A stretch of 11,585 bases of DNA from JALYQB01 sp035640155 (GTDB taxonomy: Bacteria; Actinomycetota; Actinomycetes; Mycobacteriales; Pseudonocardiaceae), in contig DASQWR010000191.1 of assembly GCA_035640155.1 (NCBI GenBank), positions 1 to 11,585 of the forward strand, in the 5' to 3' direction. Below, one piece after another: positions 1 through 5,623 of this stretch (positions are counted from its first letter, which is position 1; each line of letters opens with the position of its first letter). The notes below the pieces were generated by a model. That model was not told the DNA's origin, searched no databases, and saw only the letters and a program-made list of their open reading frames with translations. Position numbers and translations under genes: made by a program.

Positions 1-2
1 GG

Positions 3-74
3 TGGGCGATACTGGGATCGAACCAGTGACCTCTTCGGTGTGAACGAAGCGCTCTCCCGCTGAGCTAATCGCCC
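3..74 (-). tRNA. tRNA-Val (anticodon CAC)
   Basis: Read on the minus strand, the sequence folds as a cloverleaf. The acceptor GGGCGAT (74-68) pairs with ATCGCCC, the D arm contains GCTCAGCGGGAGAGC, the anticodon stem CTTCG/CGAAG encloses the loop TTCACAC, and the T loop is TTCGATC. The anticodon is therefore CAC, valine. The discriminator A is at position 3. Positions 2-1 give CC, so a genomically encoded CCA would end just outside the window. It differs at only 7 of 72 positions from tRNA-Val(GAC) at 3042-3113, which lies in the opposite orientation. Confidence 0.97.
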
Positions 75-97
75 CTGCCGCCGGAGCGACACGAGAG

Positions 98-129
98 ATC
101 ATACAAGATCAGCCGATCGGTCCCTTCAA
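98..129 (-). promoter_or_regulatory. Possible promoter for tRNA-Val(CAC)
   Basis: On the minus strand a TATGAT hexamer (103-98) lies about 24 bases upstream of the tRNA 5' end. TTGAAG (129-124) is 20 bases further up, and is 17 bases from the overlapping hexamer TTGTAT (106-101). The element would sit in the 3' end of the upstream PGPGW gene. The -10 resemblance is clear but the spacing is ambiguous, and read-through from the sigma/anti-sigma operon is an alternative. Confidence 0.4.
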
Positions 130-549
130 CCAGCTCCAGTCAAGCCCGATCGCCCCGGCCACCAGACCAAAGGCGTTGAACAACCACAGCGAGACCAGGA
201 CGACCACCCCGGTAAGGGCCACCAGAAGGAGCCGCACCACGGGGGACTGCTGGCGCATCCACGCGGTCCACGCGTCGTACCGGCGTCGCCCGGCGTGCAG
301 CAACCAACGTGCCCACTCGAACTCCGAGCCGAGGATCGCGAGACCGGCGAACACCACCAACCAGCCCGGCCCGGGCCAGGGGATCATCGCGATCCCCCCC
401 GCCAGCACGACGCCGCCTATCACCCCGACCACGATCCGGTAGGTGAGGTCGATACCGGGCCTTTCCTCCAACCGCGCACGCCATCGCGAGCGGTGGCGTG
501 CGCGGGGCAACCGGGGCCCTGTGACGGGCCCCGCTGATCTTTGGTCCAC
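109..549 (-). CDS. PGPGW-motif membrane protein (TIGR02611-like)
   Basis: This 146-residue integral membrane protein of unknown biochemical role carries the signature PGPGW at residues 59-63, as in the PGPGW/TIGR02611 family of actinobacterial membrane proteins. About 35 basic, polar N-terminal residues precede hydrophobic segments at roughly 37-55, 63-75 and 105-130. Between them lies a charged amphipathic stretch (about 76-103), probably cytoplasmic. The start is GTG at 549, 8 bases after the stop of the anti-sigma gene, which suggests translation coupled to that gene. The third position in a sigma/anti-sigma operon hints that it belongs to the envelope function controlled by that sigma factor, but this is inference. 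The family call rests on the motif and the hydrophobic pattern. Confidence 0.85.
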   Translation of the reverse strand: MDQRSAGPVTGPRLPRARHRSRWRARLEERPGIDLTYRIVVGVIGGVVLAGGIAMIPWPGPGWLVVFAGLAILGSEFEWARWLLHAGRRRYDAWTAWMRQQSPVVRLLLVALTGVVVLVSLWLFNAFGLVAGAIGLDWSWLKGPIG

Positions 550-557
550 CGACCTGC

Positions 558-1382
558 TCAGCTCTCCACCTGCCCTCTCGCCATGACGTCCGATGGTACG
601 GCGGGCGGCATCTGCCCCGGTTCGAGGGAGACCGCGTATCCGGTGAATGCCTCCGCCTGCGGGCCAGAGCCTACGGTGTGGAGCCTCGGCGCGTCAGCCG
701 CCACGTCGAATGCACCCAGCGCGACCGGTGCACCGGAACCCAGCCCCCACAGCACGTACTCCTGGCTCTCGGCTCGGTTCGCCGGCAGCTCGATCGGCAC
801 CAGGGTGAGCTGCTCGGGCCCGGCCAGCAGTACCGCGAGCGGCGTCCCGGCGGAGTCGAGCAGCGAGATGCGGCGGGCCTCCGGATCGGCCGCACGGTTC
901 ATCGCCTCGGAGAGCTCCGCGGCCCGGCCGGCGAGCTGGTCGCGCTCGGAATCGAGCTGCACCACGCGTGCGCCGAGCCCGACCGTGGCAGTAACCAGCG
1001 CGAGCACCGCTGCCGTCGTCAGCACCCGGGTCAGGCGCCGACGCTCCAGCCGGTGCCTCCTGGGGTGCAGCGGGACGGCCGGAGCCGGGGCGGAAGTAGC
1101 CGGAGCGGAGGTAACCGGGGGGGAGGTAACCGGGGCGGAGGTTGGACTGTCGATGACCGCGTTCAGCACCCGCTGCGCGAGGTCGGCGGGGGGCGCCACG
1201 TCGGGCGCCGCCAGGGCCAGCGCGACGCCGACCTCCTCGGCCTGCCTGACGGTACGGCGGCAGTCCCCGCACAGAGGCAGGTGTTCGGCGAAGAATGCTT
1301 CCTCGGCAGGCTCGAGGCAGTGCAGCGCCCAACCGACCGCGAGCTCGTGGTGCGAGCAATGAGGCGTGTGGCTCCCGCTCAC
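558..1382 (-). CDS. Zinc-finger anti-sigma factor, RskA-type C-terminus
   Basis: A single-pass membrane protein of 274 residues, expected to hold the ECF sigma factor encoded just upstream. The N-terminus has the anti-sigma zinc motif HxxxCxxC (H34, C38, C41). Then come a Pro/Thr/Ser/Ala linker of five-residue repeats (about 79-102), a basic stretch, a membrane segment (about 120-141) and an extracytoplasmic domain (about 150-270) resembling the RskA C-terminal domain. The GTG start at 1382 overlaps the sigma stop codon (GTGA), and AGGAGG lies 7 bases upstream. The frame stays open to 1808, but that upstream part is a shadow of the sigma gene. In well-studied pairs such as SigK/RskA the sigma factor is released by regulated proteolysis of the membrane protein; the same here is inference. 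Confidence 0.9.
   Translation of the reverse strand: MSGSHTPHCSHHELAVGWALHCLEPAEEAFFAEHLPLCGDCRRTVRQAEEVGVALALAAPDVAPPADLAQRVLNAVIDSPTSAPVTSPPVTSAPATSAPAPAVPLHPRRHRLERRRLTRVLTTAAVLALVTATVGLGARVVQLDSERDQLAGRAAELSEAMNRAADPEARRISLLDSAGTPLAVLLAGPEQLTLVPIELPANRAESQEYVLWGLGSGAPVALGAFDVAADAPRLHTVGSGPQAEAFTGYAVSLEPGQMPPAVPSDVMARGQVES
1084..1143. repeat. Four 15-bp tandem repeats in the anti-sigma gene
   Basis: Four imperfect 15-base units (1084-1098, 1099-1113, 1114-1128, 1129-1143) of the type ACCGGGGCGGAGGTA follow each other exactly. In the minus-strand reading frame each encodes a TSAPV-like pentapeptide, which builds the linker between zinc finger and membrane segment. The length is a multiple of three, so copy-number change would alter linker length without breaking the frame. 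Confidence 0.85.
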
Positions 1383-2068
1383 CCTCCGGCCTCCTGGCTG
1401 GCGCCGAACTCGGGGACGAGGGTATGCGGTTCCAGCAACGAGCGAAGCCGCTGCACGCCGGCGAACATGCGGGATTTCACGGTCCCGAGCGGGATCCCGA
1501 TCAGCGCCGCGACCTCGCGCTGGGTGTGCCCGCCGTAGTAGGCGAGTGCGAGCGCCTGGCGTTGCTCCGGGGGCAGTTCGTGCAGGGCGTCCCGTACCTT
1601 GCCGGCGGCCAGGCGTGCCATGACGGCGTGATCCGCCCCGGGCTCCGGGGCCGGCGACCAGTCCTCGCCCGCCTCCGAAGCCGACACGGTGCGGCGGCGG
1701 ACCGCGCTCTCCCGGCGCACCGCATCCACCGACTTGTGGTGGATCAGGGTGAGCAACCAGGTCGCGAACGCGCCGCGGGACGGGTCGAAGCGGTTCGGCT
1801 CTCGCCACAGCGTCAGGAACACCTCCTGCACGACATCCTCGGCGAGGCCGTCGTCGGCGCAGATCCGCCGGGCGAGGGAGTAGCAGGCTCGCCCGTAGCG
1901 GCGATACAGCTCGGCGAGGACACCGCCCGCGCCGTCGACGAGGCGGCGCACCAGCTCAGTGTCGGAGGGCGTTGCCGGGTCCGCCGCGGCCGTCCGCCGC
2001 GTTGCACCTACGGGGCCAGGGTCGGGACGGATCTGTTCGGCCACGAGTGGGATCCTCACGTCGGACAT
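1379..2068 (-). CDS. ECF-family RNA polymerase sigma factor (SigK-like)
   Basis: A 229-residue group IV sigma factor that directs RNA polymerase to a dedicated promoter set. Region 2 spans about residues 52-119, with the core-binding AEDVVQEVFLTLW (77-89) and the -10 recognition helix around WLLTLIHHKSVDAVRR (104-119). Region 4 spans about 157-212, with a helix-turn-helix at HTQREVAALIGIPLGTVKSR (181-200). The start is ATG at 2068. No good Shine-Dalgarno precedes it, and about 34 residues before region 2 are poorly ordered, so a later start is possible. The downstream anti-sigma gene overlaps it by 4 bases, the classic sigma/anti-sigma arrangement. The RskA-type partner suggests the SigK group, but I cannot assign the ECF subgroup firmly. 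Confidence 0.93.
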   Translation of the reverse strand: MSDVRIPLVAEQIRPDPGPVGATRRTAAADPATPSDTELVRRLVDGAGGVLAELYRRYGRACYSLARRICADDGLAEDVVQEVFLTLWREPNRFDPSRGAFATWLLTLIHHKSVDAVRRESAVRRRTVSASEAGEDWSPAPEPGADHAVMARLAAGKVRDALHELPPEQRQALALAYYGGHTQREVAALIGIPLGTVKSRMFAGVQRLRSLLEPHTLVPEFGASQEAGG

Positions 2069-2160
2069 TCGCCGTGGACGGGCCTACGGTTCAGGGTAGT
2101 CGTTGGCTGCTCGGGGGGCTCCTCAGGTTCTGATAACGCTCTGCACCCGATCAGTCCTCT

Positions 2161-2235
2161 CTGTGACAGCTCCTGACCCGACCGGGTGGTCTACCCGGGA
2201 CAGCCGGGCGGTGCAGGGGCCTGTCCCCGTCACAG
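2161..2235. promoter_or_regulatory. Inverted repeats in the divergent sigma/ssg region
   Basis: The 216-base gap 2069-2284 separates the divergent sigma and SsgA-like genes and must hold both promoters. CTGTGAC at 2161-2167 is matched by GTCACAG at 2229-2235. Between them CCGGGT (2182-2187) and ACCCGG (2193-2198) form a 6-bp stem with a 5-base loop, and ACCCG/CGGGT at 2176-2187 is a competing smaller palindrome. These could be operator sites or a leader hairpin of the ssg mRNA. I found no convincing -35/-10 pair for either gene. Confidence 0.35.
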
Positions 2236-2284
2236 GACTGCGGCCCAGTCGTTCGAGGGCCGGAAGCGGAGGAAGGAGACGACG

Positions 2285-2710
2285 ATGCGCGACGAGCACG
2301 TGACACTGCGTTCCGCAGCAGTGTTCGACCTACTGGCACCACGCACCCCTGCCGTGCCGGTGCAGGTGGAGCTCCGCTACGACACCCGCGACCCTTTCGC
2401 CGTGGTGGCCGCGTTCCGCGCCGGCAGTGTGGGGTGGGTGGAGTGGACCTTCTCCCGTGACCTGCTCGCGGACGGGTTGCTGACCGAGACCGGGGAAGGG
2501 GACGTGCGGATCCGCCCGGCGAACGACAACCCGGAAGCCGTCGTGCTGGAGCTGAGCTCCCCCTCGGGCCATGCCCTCTTCGAGGCCGGAGCGCAGCGGC
2601 TGGCCGACTTCCTCGACACCACCTACGACATCGTCCTTCCGGGTCACGAGATCCTCTGGACGAACGTCGACGACGCACTCGGGCAGCTGATCGCCAACGA
2701 CCTGCCGTGA
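2285..2710 (+). CDS. SsgA-like sporulation/cell-division regulator
   Basis: This 141-residue protein belongs to the SsgA/SsgB (SALP) family, small actinomycete proteins. In Streptomyces, SsgA and SsgB position the septum and recruit FtsZ. Recognisable family features are LRYDTRDPFAV-like residues 30-40, the WVEWTFSRDLLADGL block (51-65), GEGDVRIRP (70-78) and LELSSPSGHALFEA (88-101). The length matches the family. The start is ATG at 2285 with a strong AAGGAG six bases upstream; the frame is open further up but has no such signal. There is no membrane segment or catalytic motif, as expected. The gene stands alone between the divergent sigma operon and the tRNA promoter. Whether it is the SsgB orthologue or another paralogue cannot be decided from this sequence alone. 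Confidence 0.9.
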   Translation: MRDEHVTLRSAAVFDLLAPRTPAVPVQVELRYDTRDPFAVVAAFRAGSVGWVEWTFSRDLLADGLLTETGEGDVRIRPANDNPEAVVLELSSPSGHALFEAGAQRLADFLDTTYDIVLPGHEILWTNVDDALGQLIANDLP

Positions 2711-2721
2711 GCGGGACCGGT

Positions 2722-2750
2722 TTGATCCCGGCTTCCGGGGTCGCTAGAGT
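2722..2750 (+). promoter_or_regulatory. Housekeeping promoter of the tRNA Gly-Cys-Val cluster
   Basis: TTGATC (2722-2727) and TAGAGT (2745-2750) are separated by exactly 17 bases, close to the vegetative actinobacterial consensus. They lie about 45 bases upstream of tRNA-Gly, which puts the transcription start near 2757. No other promoter is evident before tRNA-Cys and tRNA-Val, so one precursor transcript is likely. It may extend into the downstream sigma gene. Confidence 0.7.
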
Positions 2751-2795
2751 TCTCCTCGCGTGCAGGTGGGGACGAACCGGAATCCCTGCCGGGAT

Positions 2796-2868
2796 GCGGA
2801 CGTGGCGCAGCTGGTAGCGCATCACCTTGCCAAGGTGAGGGTCGCGGGTTCGAATCCCGTCGTCCGCT
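2796..2868 (+). tRNA. tRNA-Gly (anticodon GCC)
   Basis: A 73-base cloverleaf. The acceptor GCGGACG (2796-2802) pairs with CGTCCGC (2861-2867), with discriminator T at 2868. The anticodon stem TCACC/GGTGA encloses TTGCCAA, giving GCC, and the T loop is TTCGAAT. The CCA end is not encoded. It is the first gene of a three-tRNA cluster. Confidence 0.98.
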
Positions 2869-2872
2869 CTGA

Positions 2873-2895
2873 GCGGCCCCATCACGCCGGGCCGC
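2873..2895 (+). other. GC-rich hairpin after tRNA-Gly
   Basis: GCGGCCC (2873-2879) is followed, after a 9-base loop, by GGGCCGC (2889-2895), a perfect 7-bp stem four bases after the tRNA-Gly end. No U-tract follows, so it could be a partial terminator/attenuator or an RNA-processing structure in the 100-base tRNA-Gly to tRNA-Cys spacer. I see nothing else in that spacer. Confidence 0.4.
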
Positions 2896-2968
2896 CCCTG
2901 GAGCGGGTTCTCTCGGGGTGTCGGCCTCAGGTCGTCGTACTCGCGGATCCCGGCAGGAACACTGGCGC

Positions 2969-3040
2969 GGCGGAGTGGCCGAGTGGCTTAGGCAAGGGCC
3001 TGCAAAGCCCTGTACGCGGGTTCGATTCCCGCCTCCGCCT
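2969..3040 (+). tRNA. tRNA-Cys (anticodon GCA)
   Basis: A 72-base cloverleaf. The acceptor GGCGGAG (2969-2975) pairs with CTCCGCC (3033-3039), with discriminator T at 3040. The stem AGGGC/GCCCT encloses CTGCAAA, giving GCA, and the T loop is TTCGATT. CCA is not encoded. Only one base separates it from tRNA-Val(GAC), so the two must be processed from one transcript. Confidence 0.97.
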
Positions 3041-3041
3041 C

Positions 3042-3113
3042 GGGCGATTAGCTCAGTGGGAGAGCGCTACCTTGACACGGTAGAGGTCACTGGTTCAATC
3101 CCAGTATCGCCCA
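3042..3113 (+). tRNA. tRNA-Val (anticodon GAC)
   Basis: The acceptor GGGCGAT (3042-3048) pairs with ATCGCCC (3106-3112), with discriminator A at 3113 and an encoded CCA at 3114-3116. The anticodon stem CTACC/GGTAG encloses TTGACAC, giving GAC. It is a close paralogue in inverted orientation of tRNA-Val(CAC) at 3-74. Its CCA end is only 22 bases from the start codon of the next sigma gene. Confidence 0.98.
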
Positions 3114-3138
3114 CCACCAACGGCCCGACCGGGCGCTG

Positions 3139-3663
3139 ATGGCCGCCGCCGCCGGAGGTGACCGGCAGGCGTTCGACGCCCTGGTCCGGCTGCACACCCC
3201 GCGGATGTACCGGGTGGCTCTGCGCATCGTCGCCGATCCCGCAGATGCCGAGGACGTCGTGCAGGAAGCCTGGATCTCGGCCTGGCGAGCCCTGCGTGGG
3301 TACCGGGGGGACGCCGCGCCCGCCACCTGGCTCTACCGGGTGGTGAGCAACGCGGCACTCGCCCAGCTCCGTCGGCGCCCTGCCACCGTGCCGATCAAAG
3401 ACGGGGCCGAGGAGCGCCTCTGGAACGTCGATGATCCCGATGTCCCGGAGCGCGCCACCCTGCGCGCCGAGGAGGTCGCCGCGGTGCACCGCGCGGTCGC
3501 CGGGCTCGAGCCCTCGCAACGGGTACCCCTGGTGCTGCGCGAGTTCGAGGGACTGTCCTACGAGGAGGTGGCCGCCGTGCTGGAGATCAGCATGCCCGCA
3601 GCGCGCTCGCGGGTGCACCGCGCGCGGCAGACACTTCTCACGAAGTTGGAGGGAGCCCGATGA
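3139..3663 (+). CDS. ECF-family sigma factor of the Asp23/AmaP operon
   Basis: A 174-residue group IV sigma factor, compact and without extra domains. Region 2 begins almost at the N-terminus (AAAAGGDRQAFDALVRLH, residues 2-19). AEDVVQEAWISAW (37-49) is the core-binding helix and WLYRVVSNAALAQLRRR (64-80) the -10 recognition segment. Region 4 covers about 112-172, with a helix-turn-helix near LSYEEVAAVLEISMPAARSR (139-158). The ATG at 3139 is the only ATG/GTG/TTG between the in-frame stop at 3073-3075 and the conserved region. It has no Shine-Dalgarno and lies 22 bases after a tRNA CCA end. The next gene, a probable anti-sigma factor, overlaps by ATGA. Its regulon probably includes this operon, since such factors are usually autoregulated; that is inference. 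Confidence 0.93.
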   Translation: MAAAAGGDRQAFDALVRLHTPRMYRVALRIVADPADAEDVVQEAWISAWRALRGYRGDAAPATWLYRVVSNAALAQLRRRPATVPIKDGAEERLWNVDDPDVPERATLRAEEVAAVHRAVAGLEPSQRVPLVLREFEGLSYEEVAAVLEISMPAARSRVHRARQTLLTKLEGAR

Positions 3664-4340
3664 GCTCGCCTGAACGCATCCTGCCCTGCGGGCGCGCGGT
3701 GTCCTCCCTGGTGGGCTTCGCCACCAGGGAGGACCCCTCCCGAGAAGACACTGCTGGCATCCCCGCGGACTTCCGGGATGCGGAGCACCTGCGCAGCTGC
3801 CCGTACTGCCAGGAGGAGCTCGCGGTGCTGCGTCGGCGTTGGTCGGCCGTCCGCTCGGCCGCGCACCGGCCGGTGCGGATACCGCCCGGCTTGATCGGCC
3901 GGACGCTGTCCACGGTGCGCGCTGTGCGGGGGGGGCTCATCGGTCGACACGCCGAAGCCAGCCAGCCCGGTGGAGTGGTGCGGATCGCCGAGTCCGCGGT
4001 GGTGCTGCTGGCGCGTCACCTGGCGCGCGACGTCGTCGACCGCCTCGCGGGCATCCGGTTCCGCGGTCTCTCCGGCGATGTGGACGGGCTGCAGGTACGG
4101 GTCGCGGTGCGCTACGGCATCCCGCTGGCCGAGGTGACCACTCGGGTGTGGCGTGAAGTCAGCGCCGCGTTGGAGATCACCCTCGGCGCGGCTGCTCCCG
4201 CACTGGAGGTCCTCGTCGAAGACGTGCTGGCACCCGCCGGCACCGCTGACCCGGACGTCGCCGTGCGCCGTTCGGGTGACATTGCGACACAGCTCGCGGA
4301 GAGTGGGCATCTCAGGGGTGCAAGCAGACGCTTTCGATGA
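3660..4340 (+). CDS. Putative anti-sigma zinc finger fused to an Asp23-like domain
   Basis: A 226-residue soluble protein starting by ATGA overlap with the ECF sigma gene. The N-terminal part has the anti-sigma zinc signature HxxxCxxC (H43, C47, C50) with an extra C10. After a linker with RIPPGLIGRTLSTVR (73-87), the second half (about 104-192) resembles a degenerate Asp23/Gls24 domain: GVVRIAESAVVLLARHLARD, then a strand-like LQVRVAVRYG, a helix, and ALEVLVEDVLA. This matches the layout of the Asp23 proteins encoded downstream (GKTTIAANVVQKIAG..., VEVGEKQAAIDLDIIAEYG...). There is no membrane segment, unlike the RskA-type partner at 558-1382. I infer that it restrains the sigma factor and senses the state of the Asp23 complex through its C-terminal half. 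The sigma-binding role is well supported by position; the domain call is from the residue pattern only. Confidence 0.75.
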   Translation: MSSPERILPCGRAVSSLVGFATREDPSREDTAGIPADFRDAEHLRSCPYCQEELAVLRRRWSAVRSAAHRPVRIPPGLIGRTLSTVRAVRGGLIGRHAEASQPGGVVRIAESAVVLLARHLARDVVDRLAGIRFRGLSGDVDGLQVRVAVRYGIPLAEVTTRVWREVSAALEITLGAAAPALEVLVEDVLAPAGTADPDVAVRRSGDIATQLAESGHLRGASRRFR

Positions 4341-4383
4341 CGGCGACGTCAACGACGACGGTTCGATGACAAGGAGCACCCCC

Positions 4384-4860
4384 ATGGCGCAGAGCAGCTC
4401 GAGCGAGTCCACCGGCGGCACCCCCGCGACCCGATCCGCCGCGGCGCCCGCGCGGCTGGCCGACGACACCTCGCAGGGCAAGACCACCATCGCGGCCAAC
4501 GTGGTGCAGAAGATCGCCGGGATCGCGGCCCGCGAGATCTCCGGCGTGTACTCGATGGGCGGCGGGGTGTCCCGCGCGTTCGGCGCCCTGCGCGAGCGGA
4601 TCCCCGGGGGCAGCACCACCACAAGCACGGCCGGAGTGCAGGTCGAGGTCGGCGAGAAGCAGGCCGCGATCGACCTGGACATCATCGCCGAGTACGGCGC
4701 CTCGATCGTGGAGCTCGCCCGCGCGGTCCGGCGAAACGTGATCACCGCCACCGAGTCGATGACCGGGCTCGAGGTCACCGAGGTCAATATCTCGGTCAAC
4801 GACATCCACTTCCCGACCGACGACACTCCCGAGGAGCCCGCTCCCTCACGGGTGGAGTGA
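4384..4860 (+). CDS. Asp23/Gls24 family envelope stress protein (first copy)
   Basis: A 158-residue cytoplasmic protein of the Asp23/Gls24 family. S. aureus Asp23 is an abundant stress protein that polymerises and is tethered to the membrane by AmaP. A disordered Ser/Thr/Ala-rich N-terminus (1-30) precedes the domain (about 31-143): GKTTIAANVVQKIAGIAAREISGVYSM-type residues 32-58, a central loop, the VEVGEKQAAIDLDIIAEYG-like strand pair (88-105) and the C-terminal helix and strand (VTEVNISVNDIHF, 131-143). It ends in PSRVE, a tail shared with the other Asp23 copy at 5800-6276. ATG at 4384 is chosen because AAGGAG lies about 7 bases upstream; an in-frame ATG at 4366 lacks this. A 43-base gap separates it from the anti-sigma gene, the longest gap in the operon, with no clear promoter in it. 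Confidence 0.93.
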   Translation: MAQSSSSESTGGTPATRSAAAPARLADDTSQGKTTIAANVVQKIAGIAAREISGVYSMGGGVSRAFGALRERIPGGSTTTSTAGVQVEVGEKQAAIDLDIIAEYGASIVELARAVRRNVITATESMTGLEVTEVNISVNDIHFPTDDTPEEPAPSRVE

Positions 4861-5312
4861 CGACCGCAGCCACTGGCGCCAGCCCGTCACGGCGCCGTCA
4901 CGTCAGGAGTCGGACAGAAACGATGGCCGCACCGCACACCAGCCCCGCACCCGCGGCGCTCGCCGACGCGATTGCGCAGCGGGTGCTGGACCATCCCGCG
5001 GTGGCGCATCTGCACGGCGGGCCATTCGGCACCGTCGCGTCCTACCTCCCGGGACGCCGAGTGGTAGGCGTCCGGGTGGACGAGACGGACGGCTCGGTGG
5101 ACCTCTCCGTGGTCCTGTGGGTCGGAGTACCGCTGCGACAGGCGGTGGCTGACCTCCGGCGATTGGTGGTCGAGGTCGCCGGTCCGGTCGTCGTGAACGT
5201 CACGGTCGCCGATCTGCACTCGGTCGAGGACGACGCCAGCGGGGCCGAGGACGACGCCCGCCAGCCGCCGAGTGATCGCGCCGCACCCGGCGGCGATCCC
5301 GTCCCCGGATGA
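4857..5312 (+). CDS. Small Asp23-related operon protein
   Basis: 151 residues from GTG at 4857, which overlaps the Asp23 stop codon (GTGA). ATG at 4923 (residue 23) is an alternative start with AGGAG 13 bases upstream. The core (about 34-121) reads as a trimmed Asp23-like fold: a helix (ALADAIAQRVLDHPAV), the glycine-rich GGPFGTVASYLPGRRVVGV (54-72), a beta strand (VDLSVVLWVG), a helix (LRQAVADLRRLVVEVAG) and a final strand (VVVNVTVADL). The acidic, proline-rich tail looks disordered. There is no membrane segment or catalytic motif. It probably joins or modulates the Asp23 assembly encoded around it. The relation to Asp23 is from secondary-structure order and operon context, not a firm family match. 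Confidence 0.8.
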   Translation: MTTAATGASPSRRRHVRSRTETMAAPHTSPAPAALADAIAQRVLDHPAVAHLHGGPFGTVASYLPGRRVVGVRVDETDGSVDLSVVLWVGVPLRQAVADLRRLVVEVAGPVVVNVTVADLHSVEDDASGAEDDARQPPSDRAAPGGDPVPG

Positions 5313-5587
5313 TCTCGGGTGGACCCTCCGCGCCGGAAGAACGGGCTGCGTACCGGCGCTGGATCCGGGATCACCACCCCGACGTGGGTGGTGATCCCGA
5401 GGAGTTCTCGGCCGGTCTCGCCCGGCTGCGGGGGGACACGTTCCGAGCCGGTTCGGCGGACCCGGAACGACTGCGGGACCGGTACGACGCCCCGGTGGAG
5501 TTCGTGCCGGACCACCAGCGGCTGCGGGCTGCGGCACAGCGGCTCTGGCGCCGGTGGCACCGACCCGACCCGCCCCGCGTCCGGTGA
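5309..5587 (+). CDS. Mini-protein with J-domain-like HPD motif
   Basis: A 92-residue basic protein starting by ATGA overlap at 5309. Residues 9-40 (PEERAAYRRWIRDHHPDVGG, then DPEEFSAGLARL) look like helix II, the HPD tripeptide (23-25) and helix III of a DnaJ J-domain. The HPD is the motif by which J-proteins stimulate DnaK/Hsp70 ATPase. Helix I, which should precede helix II, is missing because only eight residues lie before it. The remainder (41-92) is charged and arginine-rich, with no zinc-finger, G/F region or membrane segment. Possible roles are a DnaK-recruiting adaptor for the Asp23 complex or a relic that kept only part of the fold. The gene is clearly real given the two-sided operon context, but the function is unknown. 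Confidence 0.75.
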   Translation: MISGGPSAPEERAAYRRWIRDHHPDVGGDPEEFSAGLARLRGDTFRAGSADPERLRDRYDAPVEFVPDHQRLRAAAQRLWRRWHRPDPPRVR

Positions 5588-5623
5588 TCAGCTACAGCCA
5601 TGTCAACAGGAGGATCGATCCTC

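Noticed and set aside
541..1538. Plus-strand open frames opposite the anti-sigma and sigma genes
   Set aside because: Composition-driven, without motifs; the minus-strand genes there are well supported.
1383..1808. Upstream extension of the anti-sigma reading frame to give a 416-residue protein
   Set aside because: It lies fully inside the sigma gene in another frame and is composition-driven (Arg/Gly/Pro-rich). The GTG at 1382 has AGGAGG at ideal spacing and the expected overlap.
2103..2137. TTGGCT and GATAAC as a promoter for the SsgA-like gene
   Set aside because: The spacing is 23 bases, too long for a usual promoter.
2186..2284. N-terminal extension of the SsgA-like protein to the GTG at 2186
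   Set aside because: The ATG at 2285 has a strong ribosome site at proper spacing and matches the family length.
2760..3139. Small open frames across the tRNA cluster
   Set aside because: They translate the tRNA genes themselves and have no independent support.
3558..4826. A 422-codon minus-strand open frame opposite the sigma/anti-sigma/asp23 genes
   Set aside because: It has no recognisable motif. The plus-strand genes there have clear domains, ribosome sites and overlaps. Such antisense frames are usual in GC-rich DNA.
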